From DSQQ01 sp964443075 (GTDB lineage Bacteria > Chloroflexota > Anaerolineae > 4572-78 > J111), in the NCBI GenBank assembly GCA_964443075.1, contig CAYUCB010000203.1, positions 1 through 13,213 of the forward strand: a stretch of DNA of 13,213 nucleotides, read 5' to 3'. A program made the translations under genes and the position numbers. Below the pieces are notes generated by a model. It was not told the DNA's origin. It saw only the letters and a program-made list of their open reading frames with translations, and ran no database searches. Position 1 is the first letter of the stretch. Each line of letters starts with the position of its first letter. Of the stretch, positions 7,084-13,213 are shown in pieces.

Positions 7084-7857
7084 TTAGGACCAAAATGCTA
7101 CCACTAGCGGAATCCCGACGGCCAGGGCGATGACTCCACCAGTGGGCGCCCACCAGCGGGTCAACAGCGAGGTGCTATCTACCAAACGGGGGGCGGTGGT
7201 ATACTGGTCAACCACCTGATAGCGTGGGGCCAGGGCGTATCCCAGGGCAAAACCGGCGATTAACCCGCCCAGGTGGGCCAGATTGTCAATGCCGGGCACG
7301 GTGAAACCAAAAACCAGATTGATGCCGATGACCAGCAGAGTATTCATCATCCGCTGGCGGCCCATCTGGCCCAAACTTTCGCGGTGCAGCATAAAATAAG
7401 CCAGGTTCATGCCAATGACTCCAAAAATCGCCCCGGACGCGCCGGCCGATAAGATATTTGGCCCGCGCACGGCAAAACTGAGCAGGTTGCCAAACAGGCC
7501 AGAAAGCAGGTAGATCACAATAAAACGAGCCGGGCCGTATAGCCGCTCCATTTCGACGCCAAAAATAAACAGGGCGTAGGCGTTAAACAGCAAATGGGTC
7601 AGGCCGATGTGCAGAAACATGGCGGTAAATAAACGCCAGTACTGGCCGTCTAAAATCAACGGGCCAAAGTTGGCCCCAAAACGCACCAACACCTCGCCGC
7701 TGGTTGAGCCGCCGGCTAGCGTCATCCACAGCCACAGGCCGGCAATAATGACCAGCAGAATATAGGTAAAAAAGGATTGATAAAGCGGAATACGCAAAGA
7801 AGAGTTGGGCGGCGGGGGGGGGAAGGGTTCATTAAAATTAGAAGATTGATTCATCAT
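7084..7857 (-). CDS. Rhomboid-family intramembrane serine protease
   Basis: 257 aa integral membrane protease that cleaves substrates within or near the membrane. The catalytic pieces are present: Ser141 in AGASGA (the GxSG motif), His195 in NLAHLGG, and the oxyanion-hole pattern HLLFN (His88, Asn92), matching His150/Asn154/Ser201/His254 of E. coli GlpG. Hydrophobic segments begin at about residues 28, 74, 110, 138, 171 and 194, with a last one near 238-255. The cytoplasmic N-terminus carries a proline run (FPPPPPN, about 12-18) and no large soluble domain. Two adjacent ATGs (7857 and 7854) both overlap the gmk stop, so gmk and this gene are translationally coupled. The physiological substrate is unknown. 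Confidence 0.92.
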   Translation of the reverse strand: MMNQSSNFNEPFPPPPPNSSLRIPLYQSFFTYILLVIIAGLWLWMTLAGGSTSGEVLVRFGANFGPLILDGQYWRLFTAMFLHIGLTHLLFNAYALFIFGVEMERLYGPARFIVIYLLSGLFGNLLSFAVRGPNILSAGASGAIFGVIGMNLAYFMLHRESLGQMGRQRMMNTLLVIGINLVFGFTVPGIDNLAHLGGLIAGFALGYALAPRYQVVDQYTTAPRLVDSTSLLTRWWAPTGGVIALAVGIPLVVAFWS

Positions 7858-8477
7858 AAAGTAATCTCGCGCTGGTTAACCCGGCATTTTTCGGCGGTGA
7901 TGATGGCGACAATTTTTTGGCAGGTCTGGTCAAGCTGGTCTTCGGCGTTAATCACCACGTAATCAAACAGATCCAGCCATTTTAGCTCTTGCCGGGCGGT
8001 GGCGATGCGCATTTTTAGCTGGTCTTCCGGCTCGGTTTTGCGCTCAGAGAGGCGGCGCACCAGGGCTTCTTCAGATTCGGCGGACAGGTAAATCAACACC
8101 GCTTCGGGGGTCAGGCGGCGAATGGTGGCCGCGCCCTGCACATCAATCCGCATAATCACATCCTTGCCACTGGCCAACGCCTGGCGCACCTGGGCTTTGG
8201 GAATGCCTTTATAATCACCATACACCACCGCGTATTCCAGCAATTCACCCCGTTCAATCATCTCGGCAAATGCGCTGGTAGAGATAAAAAAGTAATCCAC
8301 GCCATTCACCTCGGCGGGCCGCTGAGGGCGGGTCGTGGCCGTAACCACAAAATGAAAGGGGTAGCCCAAATCTTTAAGGCGGGCGATGGTCATATCTTTA
8401 CCTACCCCTGATGGCCCGGAAATAACAATGAGCAGGGGTTGGGGTTGAAAATTATGGGGATCCATTCGATGCGGCAC
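7854..8477 (-). CDS. gmk: Guanylate kinase (divergent P-loop)
   Basis: 207 aa; phosphorylates GMP to GDP with ATP in purine nucleotide synthesis. Features in order: P-loop GPSGVGKD (21-28), the GMP-binding stretch TATTRPQRPAEVNGVDYFF (46-64), LLEYAVVYGDYKGIPKAQV (79-97), IDVQGAATIR (111-120) and the LID-side RRLSERKTE (141-149). Two positions differ from the classic enzyme: the Ser/Thr after the P-loop lysine is Asp28, and the Thr/Ser of the YGT/YGS motif is Ile92. The start is GTG at 8477, supported by AGGAG 9 nt upstream; an ATG at 8465 is the alternative. It is the first gene after the promoter region at 8478-8713 and shares its stop with the rhomboid start, so it likely leads the operon. 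Confidence 0.9.
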   Translation of the reverse strand: MPHRMDPHNFQPQPLLIVISGPSGVGKDMTIARLKDLGYPFHFVVTATTRPQRPAEVNGVDYFFISTSAFAEMIERGELLEYAVVYGDYKGIPKAQVRQALASGKDVIMRIDVQGAATIRRLTPEAVLIYLSAESEEALVRRLSERKTEPEDQLKMRIATARQELKWLDLFDYVVINAEDQLDQTCQKIVAIITAEKCRVNQREITL

Positions 8478-8503
8478 GGGTCACTTCTCCTGATTAAAAA
8501 ATG

Positions 8504-8509
8504 ATTATA
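8504..8509 (-). promoter_or_regulatory. -10 element for the gmk-led operon
   Basis: A perfect TATAAT on the minus strand lies 26 bp upstream of the gmk GTG. The -35 region (about 17 bp farther) is not close to consensus and falls against the REP-like hairpins. Transcription would begin near 8497, leaving a short leader with AGGAG. It may drive gmk, the rhomboid gene, the Memo gene, priA and larA. Confidence 0.5.
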
Positions 8510-8526
8510 GTGTTCCTATTTGATTT

Positions 8527-8586
8527 ATGTAGCGGCCAGCCTTGCGCTGGCCCTACATGGGGCGACCGCAAGGGTACGCCCCTACA
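8527..8586. repeat. Two tandem REP-like palindromic units
   Basis: Unit 1 (8527-8558) pairs ATGTAG...GGCCAGC with GCTGGCC...CTACAT around the loop CTTGC, with one bulged C. Unit 2 (8559-8586) pairs GGGGCG (8559-8564) with CGCCCC (8577-8582) and can extend inward to a GCAA tetraloop. Read on the minus strand both units begin TGTAGGG, so they look like two variants of one element. They fill the divergent region between gmk and fmdB. The remainder of that 236-bp gap (8587-8655) is AT-rich and shows nothing I recognise. Confidence 0.75.
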
Positions 8587-8655
8587 CATTTCATTTAGGA
8601 AATCTATATATCACTTATCATGCCGCCAAATTCGGTGTGAAGCAATTTTACCGCC

Positions 8656-8684
8656 TTGATTTGCCCGAGGTGGGGGAGTATAAT
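8656..8684 (+). promoter_or_regulatory. Strong sigma-70-type promoter for fmdB
   Basis: TTGATT (8656-8661) is followed by a 17-bp spacer and a perfect TATAAT (8679-8684). Predicted start of transcription is near 8691, giving a leader of about 23 nt that contains GGGAGGG before the ATG at 8714. It should drive fmdB and, by spacing, the DUF4160/DUF2442 pair. Confidence 0.8.
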
Positions 8685-8713
8685 GTCAAAAAACATTCGG
8701 GAGGGATAAGGCC

Positions 8714-9112
8714 ATGCCAATTTATGAATACGGCTGCTACGATTGCCGTAAACGGGTTAATGTATTCTTTCGCAGTTTTGCCGAAGTGGAGACCAAAGCT
8801 GCGGTCTGCCCTCGCTGTGGGGGCGAAAATCTGAAGCGTTTGATTTCGAAAGTAGCCTTTGTGCGTTCTGAGGAGAGCCGGATGGAAAACCTGGCCGACC
8901 CCACGAGTATGGCCGGGCTGGACGAGAATGACCCCAAATCTATTGCCCGCTGGATGCGTAAAATGAGCAGCGAGATGGGTGAAGATTTGGGGCCGGAATT
9001 TGGCGAGGTGGTTGACCGGCTGGAGGCGGGCGAAGACCCGGAAACGATTGAGCAATCCATGCCGGAGTTAGCCGGGGCCGGCGGCGGCGCGAGTGATGAT
9101 TGGGATGGGTGA
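8714..9112 (+). CDS. FmdB-family zinc ribbon protein
   Basis: 132 aa. The N-terminus MPIYEYGCYDC is the hallmark of the FmdB/CxxC_CXXC_SSSS family; Cys8 and Cys11 pair with Cys32 and Cys35 (CPRC) to form a small zinc ribbon. Unlike the minimal family (about 60-90 aa) it has an acidic C-terminal extension: DENDPKSIARWMRKMSSEMGEDLG, then PEFGEVVDRLEAGEDPETIEQ, and a Gly/Ala/Asp tail. (The first stretch begins at about residue 75 and the second at about residue 95.) The family is named after a putative regulator next to formamidase/amidase genes, but the real role is unknown; transcriptional or translational regulation is usually assumed. The start is fixed by GGGAGGG and a well-placed promoter. 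The downstream gene begins 8 nt after the stop. Confidence 0.88.
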   Translation: MPIYEYGCYDCRKRVNVFFRSFAEVETKAAVCPRCGGENLKRLISKVAFVRSEESRMENLADPTSMAGLDENDPKSIARWMRKMSSEMGEDLGPEFGEVVDRLEAGEDPETIEQSMPELAGAGGGASDDWDG

Positions 9113-9120
9113 GGCGTAGT

Positions 9121-9366
9121 ATGCCTACAGTTCTATATATTCGGGGATGGCGGTTATTCTTTTACGCCAATGAAGGCAATGAACCGCCCCATATTCACGC
9201 TCGTAAAGGTAATGTTGAGTGCAAATATTGGCTCTATCCCGACAATTTTGATATTGAGGAAGTGTACGCTTACAATATGAGTCCGGCTGAGCGTCGAAAT
9301 ATTCGTCAAATCATTTTCGCCAATTTTGACTACATTATTGCCGAATATCAAAAGTTACCGAGGTAA
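9121..9366 (+). CDS. DUF4160 protein (putative toxin-antitoxin-like partner)
   Basis: 81 aa. The start MPTVLYIRGWRLFFYANEG, followed by EPPHIHARKG (about 22-31), is the DUF4160 pattern, with the PPHxH motif as its most recognisable part. The ATG at 9121 is chosen over an upstream in-frame ATG at 9100 because family members begin MPTV and because GAGG lies 6 nt before it, overlapping the fmdB stop. DUF4160 genes are often found immediately upstream of DUF2442 genes, as here, and the pair is widely suspected of being a type II toxin-antitoxin module, though the activity is not established to my knowledge. The base composition is visibly more AT-rich than in its neighbours, which suggests acquisition from elsewhere. 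Confidence 0.85.
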   Translation: MPTVLYIRGWRLFFYANEGNEPPHIHARKGNVECKYWLYPDNFDIEEVYAYNMSPAERRNIRQIIFANFDYIIAEYQKLPR

Positions 9367-9374
9367 GGTTAATA

Positions 9375-9632
9375 ATGGACACAAAGATTCACAATGTAGA
9401 GTTGGTTAAAACAGATGAAACTTATATATATCTTACCGTTGATGGACAACCTTATCGGATGCGCTGGGTAGAGTGTTCGCCAAAATTAAAAACGGCCACC
9501 CAAATTGAACGTAACTACCTTGAAATTTCTCCATCTGGCTATGGCCTGCATTGGCCTTTAATTGATGAAGATTTGGCAATCACCCCTCTTTTAAAACAAG
9601 CGGAAATGATGAAGGCAGAAGTTACTATTTAA
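9375..9632 (+). CDS. DUF2442 protein (partner of DUF4160)
   Basis: 85 aa. The signature GLHWPLIDEDLAI (about residues 57-69) is typical of DUF2442, as is the preceding 'L..A...ER..Y.ISPSGYG' stretch, which is thought to be part of a small DNA-binding or regulatory domain. It follows DUF4160 after 8 nt with AAGG 6 nt before the ATG, so the two are co-expressed. In the toxin-antitoxin reading DUF2442 would be the likely antitoxin, but this is inference. Its TAA is only 2 nt from the convergent tmk stop, leaving no room for a terminator. AT content is high compared with the flanking genes. Confidence 0.87.
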   Translation: MDTKIHNVELVKTDETYIYLTVDGQPYRMRWVECSPKLKTATQIERNYLEISPSGYGLHWPLIDEDLAITPLLKQAEMMKAEVTI

Positions 9633-9634
9633 CC

Positions 9635-10294
9635 CTATATCGCTGAAAAGTATTTGTTATCTGTAGCAAGCACTGCTTCTAAACGCTGACAAATCATTTG
9701 ATGGATTTCTTCCACCGGGGCGCTGGCGTTGATGATAAGCCAGCGCTCCGGCTCATTTTGGGCCATTTGCCAGTAACCGGCTCGCACGCGCTGGTGAAAA
9801 TCCTCTTCCAGTTGATCCATCCGGTTCCATTCGCCTTTTCCGGCGGCATTGGCGGCTACTTTACGGCGCAATCCTTCGGCCACATCCACATCCAAATAAA
9901 TGGTCAAATCCGGCGTTAAGCCTTGCGTGGCAAATTCGGTAATCAAGCGCAGCGTGTCCAGGTTAAGCTGGCGGCCATAACCCTGATAGGCGTAGGTGCT
10001 GTCGGCGTAGCGGTCGCACAACACCACCCCGCCCCGCTGAAGTTGGGGCAGGATGAGTTGCTGGACCAGTTGGGCGCGGCTGGCCGAGTAAAGCAAAATC
10101 TCGGCGCGTGCGGCCATGGCCGTGTTAGCCACATCATGCAGTACCTGCCTTATCTGGTCGCCGATGGGCGTGCCGCCCGGCTCGCGGGTACAAAGCACCT
10201 GATAGCCCTGACCGGTCAAAGCAGCGGTAAGCAGGCGGATTTGGGTGGTTTTGCCGGAACCATCCGGCCCTTCAAAGGTGATAAAAAGACTCAT
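9635..10294 (-). CDS. tmk: Thymidylate kinase
   Basis: 219 aa; phosphorylates dTMP to dTDP. The start MSLFITFEGPDGSGKTTQ gives the P-loop (GPDGSGKTT, 9-17). TREPGGTP (36-43) and the DRY motif CDRYADSTYAYQGYG (93-107) bind dTMP, and a LID region with basic residues lies at about 142-161 (RRKVAANAAGKGEWNR). The ATG at 10294 is chosen from alignment with the usual enzyme start; ATG at 10306 or TTG at 10309 would add four or five residues. None has a good Shine-Dalgarno, and a long repeat hairpin lies just upstream, so translation may depend on read-through from the ATPase gene or on an unseen promoter. Its stop faces the DUF2442 stop at 2 nt. Confidence 0.93.
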   Translation of the reverse strand: MSLFITFEGPDGSGKTTQIRLLTAALTGQGYQVLCTREPGGTPIGDQIRQVLHDVANTAMAARAEILLYSASRAQLVQQLILPQLQRGGVVLCDRYADSTYAYQGYGRQLNLDTLRLITEFATQGLTPDLTIYLDVDVAEGLRRKVAANAAGKGEWNRMDQLEEDFHQRVRAGYWQMAQNEPERWLIINASAPVEEIHQMICQRLEAVLATDNKYFSAI

Positions 10295-10313
10295 GGGGAT
10301 GCTCATCAAAACT

Positions 10314-10374
10314 AAGGTAGCAGGGTAGCAAGTAGCAAGGTGGCATACCTGCTACTTTGCTACCCTGCTACCTT
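10314..10374 (-). repeat. Octamer repeats forming a long hairpin between the SpoIIIAA-like gene and tmk
   Basis: An 18-base arm at 10314-10331 (AAGGTAGCAGGGTAGCAA) is exactly complementary to 10357-10374; a further GTAGCA/TGCTAC pairs inside after a one-base bulge. Each arm is itself made of roughly 8-bp units (aaggtagc, agggtagc, aagtagc, aaggtggc). On the minus strand it starts 7 nt after the ATPase stop codon and is followed by only a weak T-rich stretch (TTAGTTTT). It could terminate or attenuate transcription, or stabilise the 3' end, but it also belongs in style to the short-period repeats of this window. Confidence 0.8.
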
Positions 10375-10381
10375 GAGAATA

Positions 10382-11995
10382 TCAGGCTTTGCTCCCGGCG
10401 GAGGGTGGTTCGCGGTAAATACGCACGCGGCGATAGGGTTCACGCCCCAGGCTGTGCGAAACCAGGTTGGACTGGCGGGCCAGTTGGTGCTGCTCGCGAC
10501 GCACGCTGGCATTTTGCGGGGTCAGCTCGATACTACGCGTGCCCGACACCACCTTGCGGATGGCCTCTTGCGTTTCACGCATCACCACCGAAAGCGGGTC
10601 AACCTCACGCTCGCTTAACGAAAAAACGTCGGCCAGGCAAGCTTCCATCTGGATGACCGTGTTGGAGCGCAGCACATAAACCGGCTTGCCCAACCGCTCG
10701 GCTTCGGTGATGGGCTGTGGATGCTTACGATAGTAGCTTTTCAGGGTCAGCACAATATCGGCCTCGTCAATATCATCAACCAGGGCGATAGGCACGCGCA
10801 GAGTGCGGGCAGATTGGCGCAGCCGGTTTTGGCCGATGCCATAAGGGTAAATTTTAACGAGTTGGAACGATCTTTCCGGCAATGGCTCGTCGGCTTCAAA
10901 GGCCGGTATCCGGCCACGGTTCTCGCCGTAATCGCCGTTCTGGCCGCGGGCAGACGGGCCATTTGGCCCACTACTTGGAGCAGGCGAGGGGACAGGCCGC
11001 TCGATGCACACTTCGCCGGCCTCGTCGCGGTAGCGAATTTCTGGCAGCAGCGGTTTTTGGCGTAATAACATGTCAACCGAGCGGGCCACATCATGATGCA
11101 CGGCAAAGGTTTGCCGGTCTTGAATTTCTACCAGCACATCAAAAGTGGGGGGAGCGCGCCGCTCCAGTACCGATTTTTGCGTGCCGCGCCGCCGGGCTTC
11201 CTCATCAGACAGGGTCACGCTGTCTATCCCGCCCACCAAATCGGCCAAAGTGGGATTCATCAACAGGTTATCCAGGTTGAGACCGTGAGCCGTGCCCACC
11301 AGTTGTACCCCGCGCTCGGCGATGGTGCGGGCGGCTTCGGCTTCTAACTCGCGGCCAATCTCGTCAATGATAATCACTTCGGGCATGTGATTTTCTACGG
11401 CCTCAATCATCACCTCGTGCTGCAAATCGGGCCGGGCCACCTGCATGCGCCGGGCCTTGCCAATGGCCGGGTGAGGAATGTCGCCATCTCCGGCAATTTC
11501 ATTGGAGGTATCTACAATGATAACCCGTTTTTTATCGGCCAGCACCCGGGCGGCCTCACGCAGCAGGGTGGTTTTGCCCACACCGGGCCGGCCCAATAGC
11601 AGTAAACTCTGGCCCGATTCCAGAATGTCTTGCACAATATCAACCGTGCCAAATACAGCCCGGCCCACCCGGCAGGTCAGGCCAATCACCTTGCCCTGGC
11701 GGTTGCGGATGCCGGAGATACGGTGCAGGGTGCGCTCGATGCCGGCGCGGTTATCACCCATAAATTCGCCAATGCGTTGAATAACGTAATCAATATCCTC
11801 CTGGGTCACTTCCCGGTCGCTTAAAACTATCTCCCGGTCGGTGTAACGGGCCTCGGCCTGACGCCCCAAATCCATCACAATTTCAATGAGTTTGTCGCCT
11901 TCGTTTAGCTCCTCCAATTTGGCTTTAATGTAGGGGGGCAAAACGTTAAGCAAAGCCTCAAGATCATCGGTTATTTTTGTTTGCGGTAAACTCAC
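10382..11995 (-). CDS. SpoIIIAA/Ycf45-like AAA ATPase with R3H domain
   Basis: 537 aa. An N-terminal helical region (1-115) precedes a RecA/secretion-ATPase-like core: Walker A LLGRPGVGKTT (133-143), DTSNEIAGDGD (162-172), and Walker B EVIIIDEIG (206-214) followed by an arginine-containing ERGVQLVGTAHG (227-238). This arrangement matches the stage III sporulation protein AA and plastid/cyanobacterial Ycf45 ATPases. A Pro/Gly/Asn-rich linker (about 333-375) leads to a second conserved region (376-450, VKIYPYGIGQNRL) and a C-terminal R3H nucleic-acid-binding motif (Arg499-x3-His503, ending EPYRRVRIY). The role is unknown outside sporulation; the R3H points to RNA or ssDNA. The GTG at 11995 is used since a stop lies just upstream; GGAGG is 14 nt before it, rather far. 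The GNAT-like gene precedes it by 32 nt. Confidence 0.88.
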   Translation of the reverse strand: MSLPQTKITDDLEALLNVLPPYIKAKLEELNEGDKLIEIVMDLGRQAEARYTDREIVLSDREVTQEDIDYVIQRIGEFMGDNRAGIERTLHRISGIRNRQGKVIGLTCRVGRAVFGTVDIVQDILESGQSLLLLGRPGVGKTTLLREAARVLADKKRVIIVDTSNEIAGDGDIPHPAIGKARRMQVARPDLQHEVMIEAVENHMPEVIIIDEIGRELEAEAARTIAERGVQLVGTAHGLNLDNLLMNPTLADLVGGIDSVTLSDEEARRRGTQKSVLERRAPPTFDVLVEIQDRQTFAVHHDVARSVDMLLRQKPLLPEIRYRDEAGEVCIERPVPSPAPSSGPNGPSARGQNGDYGENRGRIPAFEADEPLPERSFQLVKIYPYGIGQNRLRQSARTLRVPIALVDDIDEADIVLTLKSYYRKHPQPITEAERLGKPVYVLRSNTVIQMEACLADVFSLSEREVDPLSVVMRETQEAIRKVVSGTRSIELTPQNASVRREQHQLARQSNLVSHSLGREPYRRVRIYREPPSAGSKA

Positions 11996-12027
11996 GGTTT
12001 AAGCTTTTGCCTCCGGGCTATAATACG

Positions 12028-13092
12028 TTACAACATCCAGAGTTGTTGTTTAGACTGCCGCCGGGTTTCTCCATTTTTGGCAACCGGCGTAGCCGATTCG
12101 GGGTGCGGCAGGGTGGTGGTCATCACCCCCTCTGAGGGCACTTGCTCTAGCGCCTGTTGCCGCACCGAGGTAGTTTGATGCACCCGCACCGTCATATTTT
12201 TAACCACCAGGGTTTGGCTGGTAAAAGCGTCAAAGCCCATTTCGGGCAAGACATGCCGCCAGCCGGCTTCAAACTCGCGCAGGGCAAAGTAAACGGGCAG
12301 TTGGGGGTGGGGAGTAGTCAGTTTAAGCGCGGCCATACATAAGGCTTCGGCCTGGGCCAGCTCATCAGGGTGCAGTAAGGTGCGCAGCCAATAACCACGT
12401 TTGCCGGTACGGATGTGCAGCGCCCCCAACAATTCACCCTCCACTTCCCAAACATAGCCTTCGCGGCGGCCTTGTTCCAGCCAGAACTGCGGCGAGAGCG
12501 CCCACTGCCCCTGGGCCAGACCTTCGGCGGTTTGGGCCGGACGAGGGGCCAGGGTACTGTAGAGTTTTTGCAGTCCCCAGCCATCACTGGCTTGCTGCGG
12601 GCGCAGGGTTAAACTGGAGGTCAAACTATGGCGGTCAACCGCCGGGTCAAGCTGAAAAATATCCTCCTGGCCGTATTCCAGAAAGCCCACATTTTTAAAA
12701 AGCTGCAATTCCTCGCTTTGTCCGGGCAAACGGGCATAGAGCCGTAGACTGCCCCGTTCGGCGGTTTGCACGCAGAGATGGCTCAGTAACCGCTGCCAGA
12801 TAGCGTGGCTGCCGTTGCCGCTGCTTAAGGCCGGAGCGATAAAAACCACATCTCGCTCCGGACGCCCCGGTCTGGCTCGCATTTGGGCCAAACCCAGGCT
12901 TTGTCCATTTTCGTCTTGCTGGTCAAGAATAAACGTAGAGGGGCCGCTATGGGGAGCCAGAAGGGTATCGAGCAGCACCGAGCGTAAGGGGGAGCGCGGA
13001 TGAGTTAACTGCTCCTCAATATCCAGCGGCGTTCCCACCCGTTGTAATCGCGCAACCAGGCGAGCGTGGCGCAAACGAAAGGGTTTAATCAA
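12028..13092 (-). CDS. Tandem GNAT-fold-like hypothetical protein
   Basis: 354 aa. I recognise a general GNAT (N-acetyltransferase-like) architecture, apparently twice. The first half has a possible acyl-CoA loop SSGNGSHAIWQRLLSHL (90-106) followed by SLRLYARL and the typical end LFKNVGFLEYGQEDIFQL (131-148). The second half (about 160-300) has YVWEVEGELLGALHI (213-227), GYWLRTLLHPDELAQAEAL (233-251) and a closing LPEMGFDAFTSQTLVVKNM (282-300). The classic Q/RxxGxG/A is not clear in the second half, which may be inactive. The polar tail beyond residue 305 looks disordered. An in-frame stop sits just upstream, so the start must be TTG at 13092 or later; TTG is used because homologue-like sequence begins at once. 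The next gene is the SpoIIIAA-like ATPase, probably in the same operon. Substrate unknown. Confidence 0.65.
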   Translation of the reverse strand: MIKPFRLRHARLVARLQRVGTPLDIEEQLTHPRSPLRSVLLDTLLAPHSGPSTFILDQQDENGQSLGLAQMRARPGRPERDVVFIAPALSSGNGSHAIWQRLLSHLCVQTAERGSLRLYARLPGQSEELQLFKNVGFLEYGQEDIFQLDPAVDRHSLTSSLTLRPQQASDGWGLQKLYSTLAPRPAQTAEGLAQGQWALSPQFWLEQGRREGYVWEVEGELLGALHIRTGKRGYWLRTLLHPDELAQAEALCMAALKLTTPHPQLPVYFALREFEAGWRHVLPEMGFDAFTSQTLVVKNMTVRVHQTTSVRQQALEQVPSEGVMTTTLPHPESATPVAKNGETRRQSKQQLWML

Positions 13093-13110
13093 GGGTTAAT
13101 CTCAGTGAAC

Positions 13111-13173
13111 AATGAAAAATGAAAAATGAAAAATGGTAATTCGTCATTCTTCATTATTGGACTTTGGACAAAA
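13111..13173. repeat. Heptamer-period tract upstream of the GNAT-like gene
   Basis: Nine consecutive 7-bp units can be read on the plus strand: aatgaaa three times, then aatggta, attcgtc, attcttc, attattg, gactttg and gacaaaa. The first four are nearly identical and the later ones drift while keeping the length. It lies in the upstream region of the gene at 12028-13092. The remaining bases to the window edge (13174-13213) show nothing I recognise. Confidence 0.8.
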
Positions 13174-13213
13174 TAATTTAGCAGTACGGCTCAAGATGAC
13201 CTAAAATGAGGCA

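Noticed and set aside
8520..8834. A 104-codon plus-strand frame starting before fmdB
   Set aside because: It is made largely of the REP-like hairpins, runs across the fmdB promoter and overlaps fmdB out of frame.
13111..13173. Repeat tract considered as a CRISPR array
   Set aside because: Units are 7 bp with no spacers; no cas genes in the window.

Overview
The window reads as a GC-rich bacterial chromosome segment, most likely from a Chloroflexota (Anaerolineae-like) organism. This is an inference from the gene content (a Ycf45/SpoIIIAA-type ATPase with an R3H tail next to a GNAT-like gene, an FmdB protein with a long acidic tail, a lone Memo-family gene, an unusual guanylate kinase) and from many short-period intergenic repeats. 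No taxonomic search was possible. I see no rRNA, tRNA, CRISPR array, prophage or transposase.

Layout. Positions 1-8477 are entirely minus strand. In transcription order from the right: gmk (guanylate kinase), a rhomboid protease, a Memo-family protein, priA (replication restart helicase), larA (lactate-racemase family), an AlbA_2/Schlafen-type ATP-binding protein, and the 5' end of mfd, which runs off the left edge. gmk/rhomboid and Memo/priA overlap at their stop and start codons. The AlbA_2 gene and mfd each have a credible promoter of their own, and a hairpin terminator separates them. At 8478-8713 is a divergent promoter region with two REP-like palindromes, after which a plus-strand group begins: an fmdB-type zinc ribbon gene and an AT-richer DUF4160/DUF2442 pair resembling a toxin-antitoxin module. 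From 9635 to the right edge the strand is minus again: tmk, the SpoIIIAA/Ycf45-like ATPase and a tandem-GNAT-like protein, read right to left.

Most genes are housekeeping: nucleotide kinases (gmk, tmk), replication restart and transcription-coupled repair (priA, mfd), membrane proteolysis (rhomboid). LarA and Memo lack their usual partner genes here.

The most unusual feature is a scatter of tracts with a strict 7-bp (or about 8-bp) period but different unit sequences. They occur in the mfd leader, upstream of Memo, at the right edge, between tmk and the ATPase gene, and, strikingly, in frame inside the coding sequences of mfd and priA. They resemble in style the short tandemly repeated heptanucleotides of cyanobacteria. 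Other points of interest are a perfect 28-bp palindrome, a PriA with apparently repeated winged-helix segments, and a guanylate kinase whose P-loop Ser/Thr is Asp.
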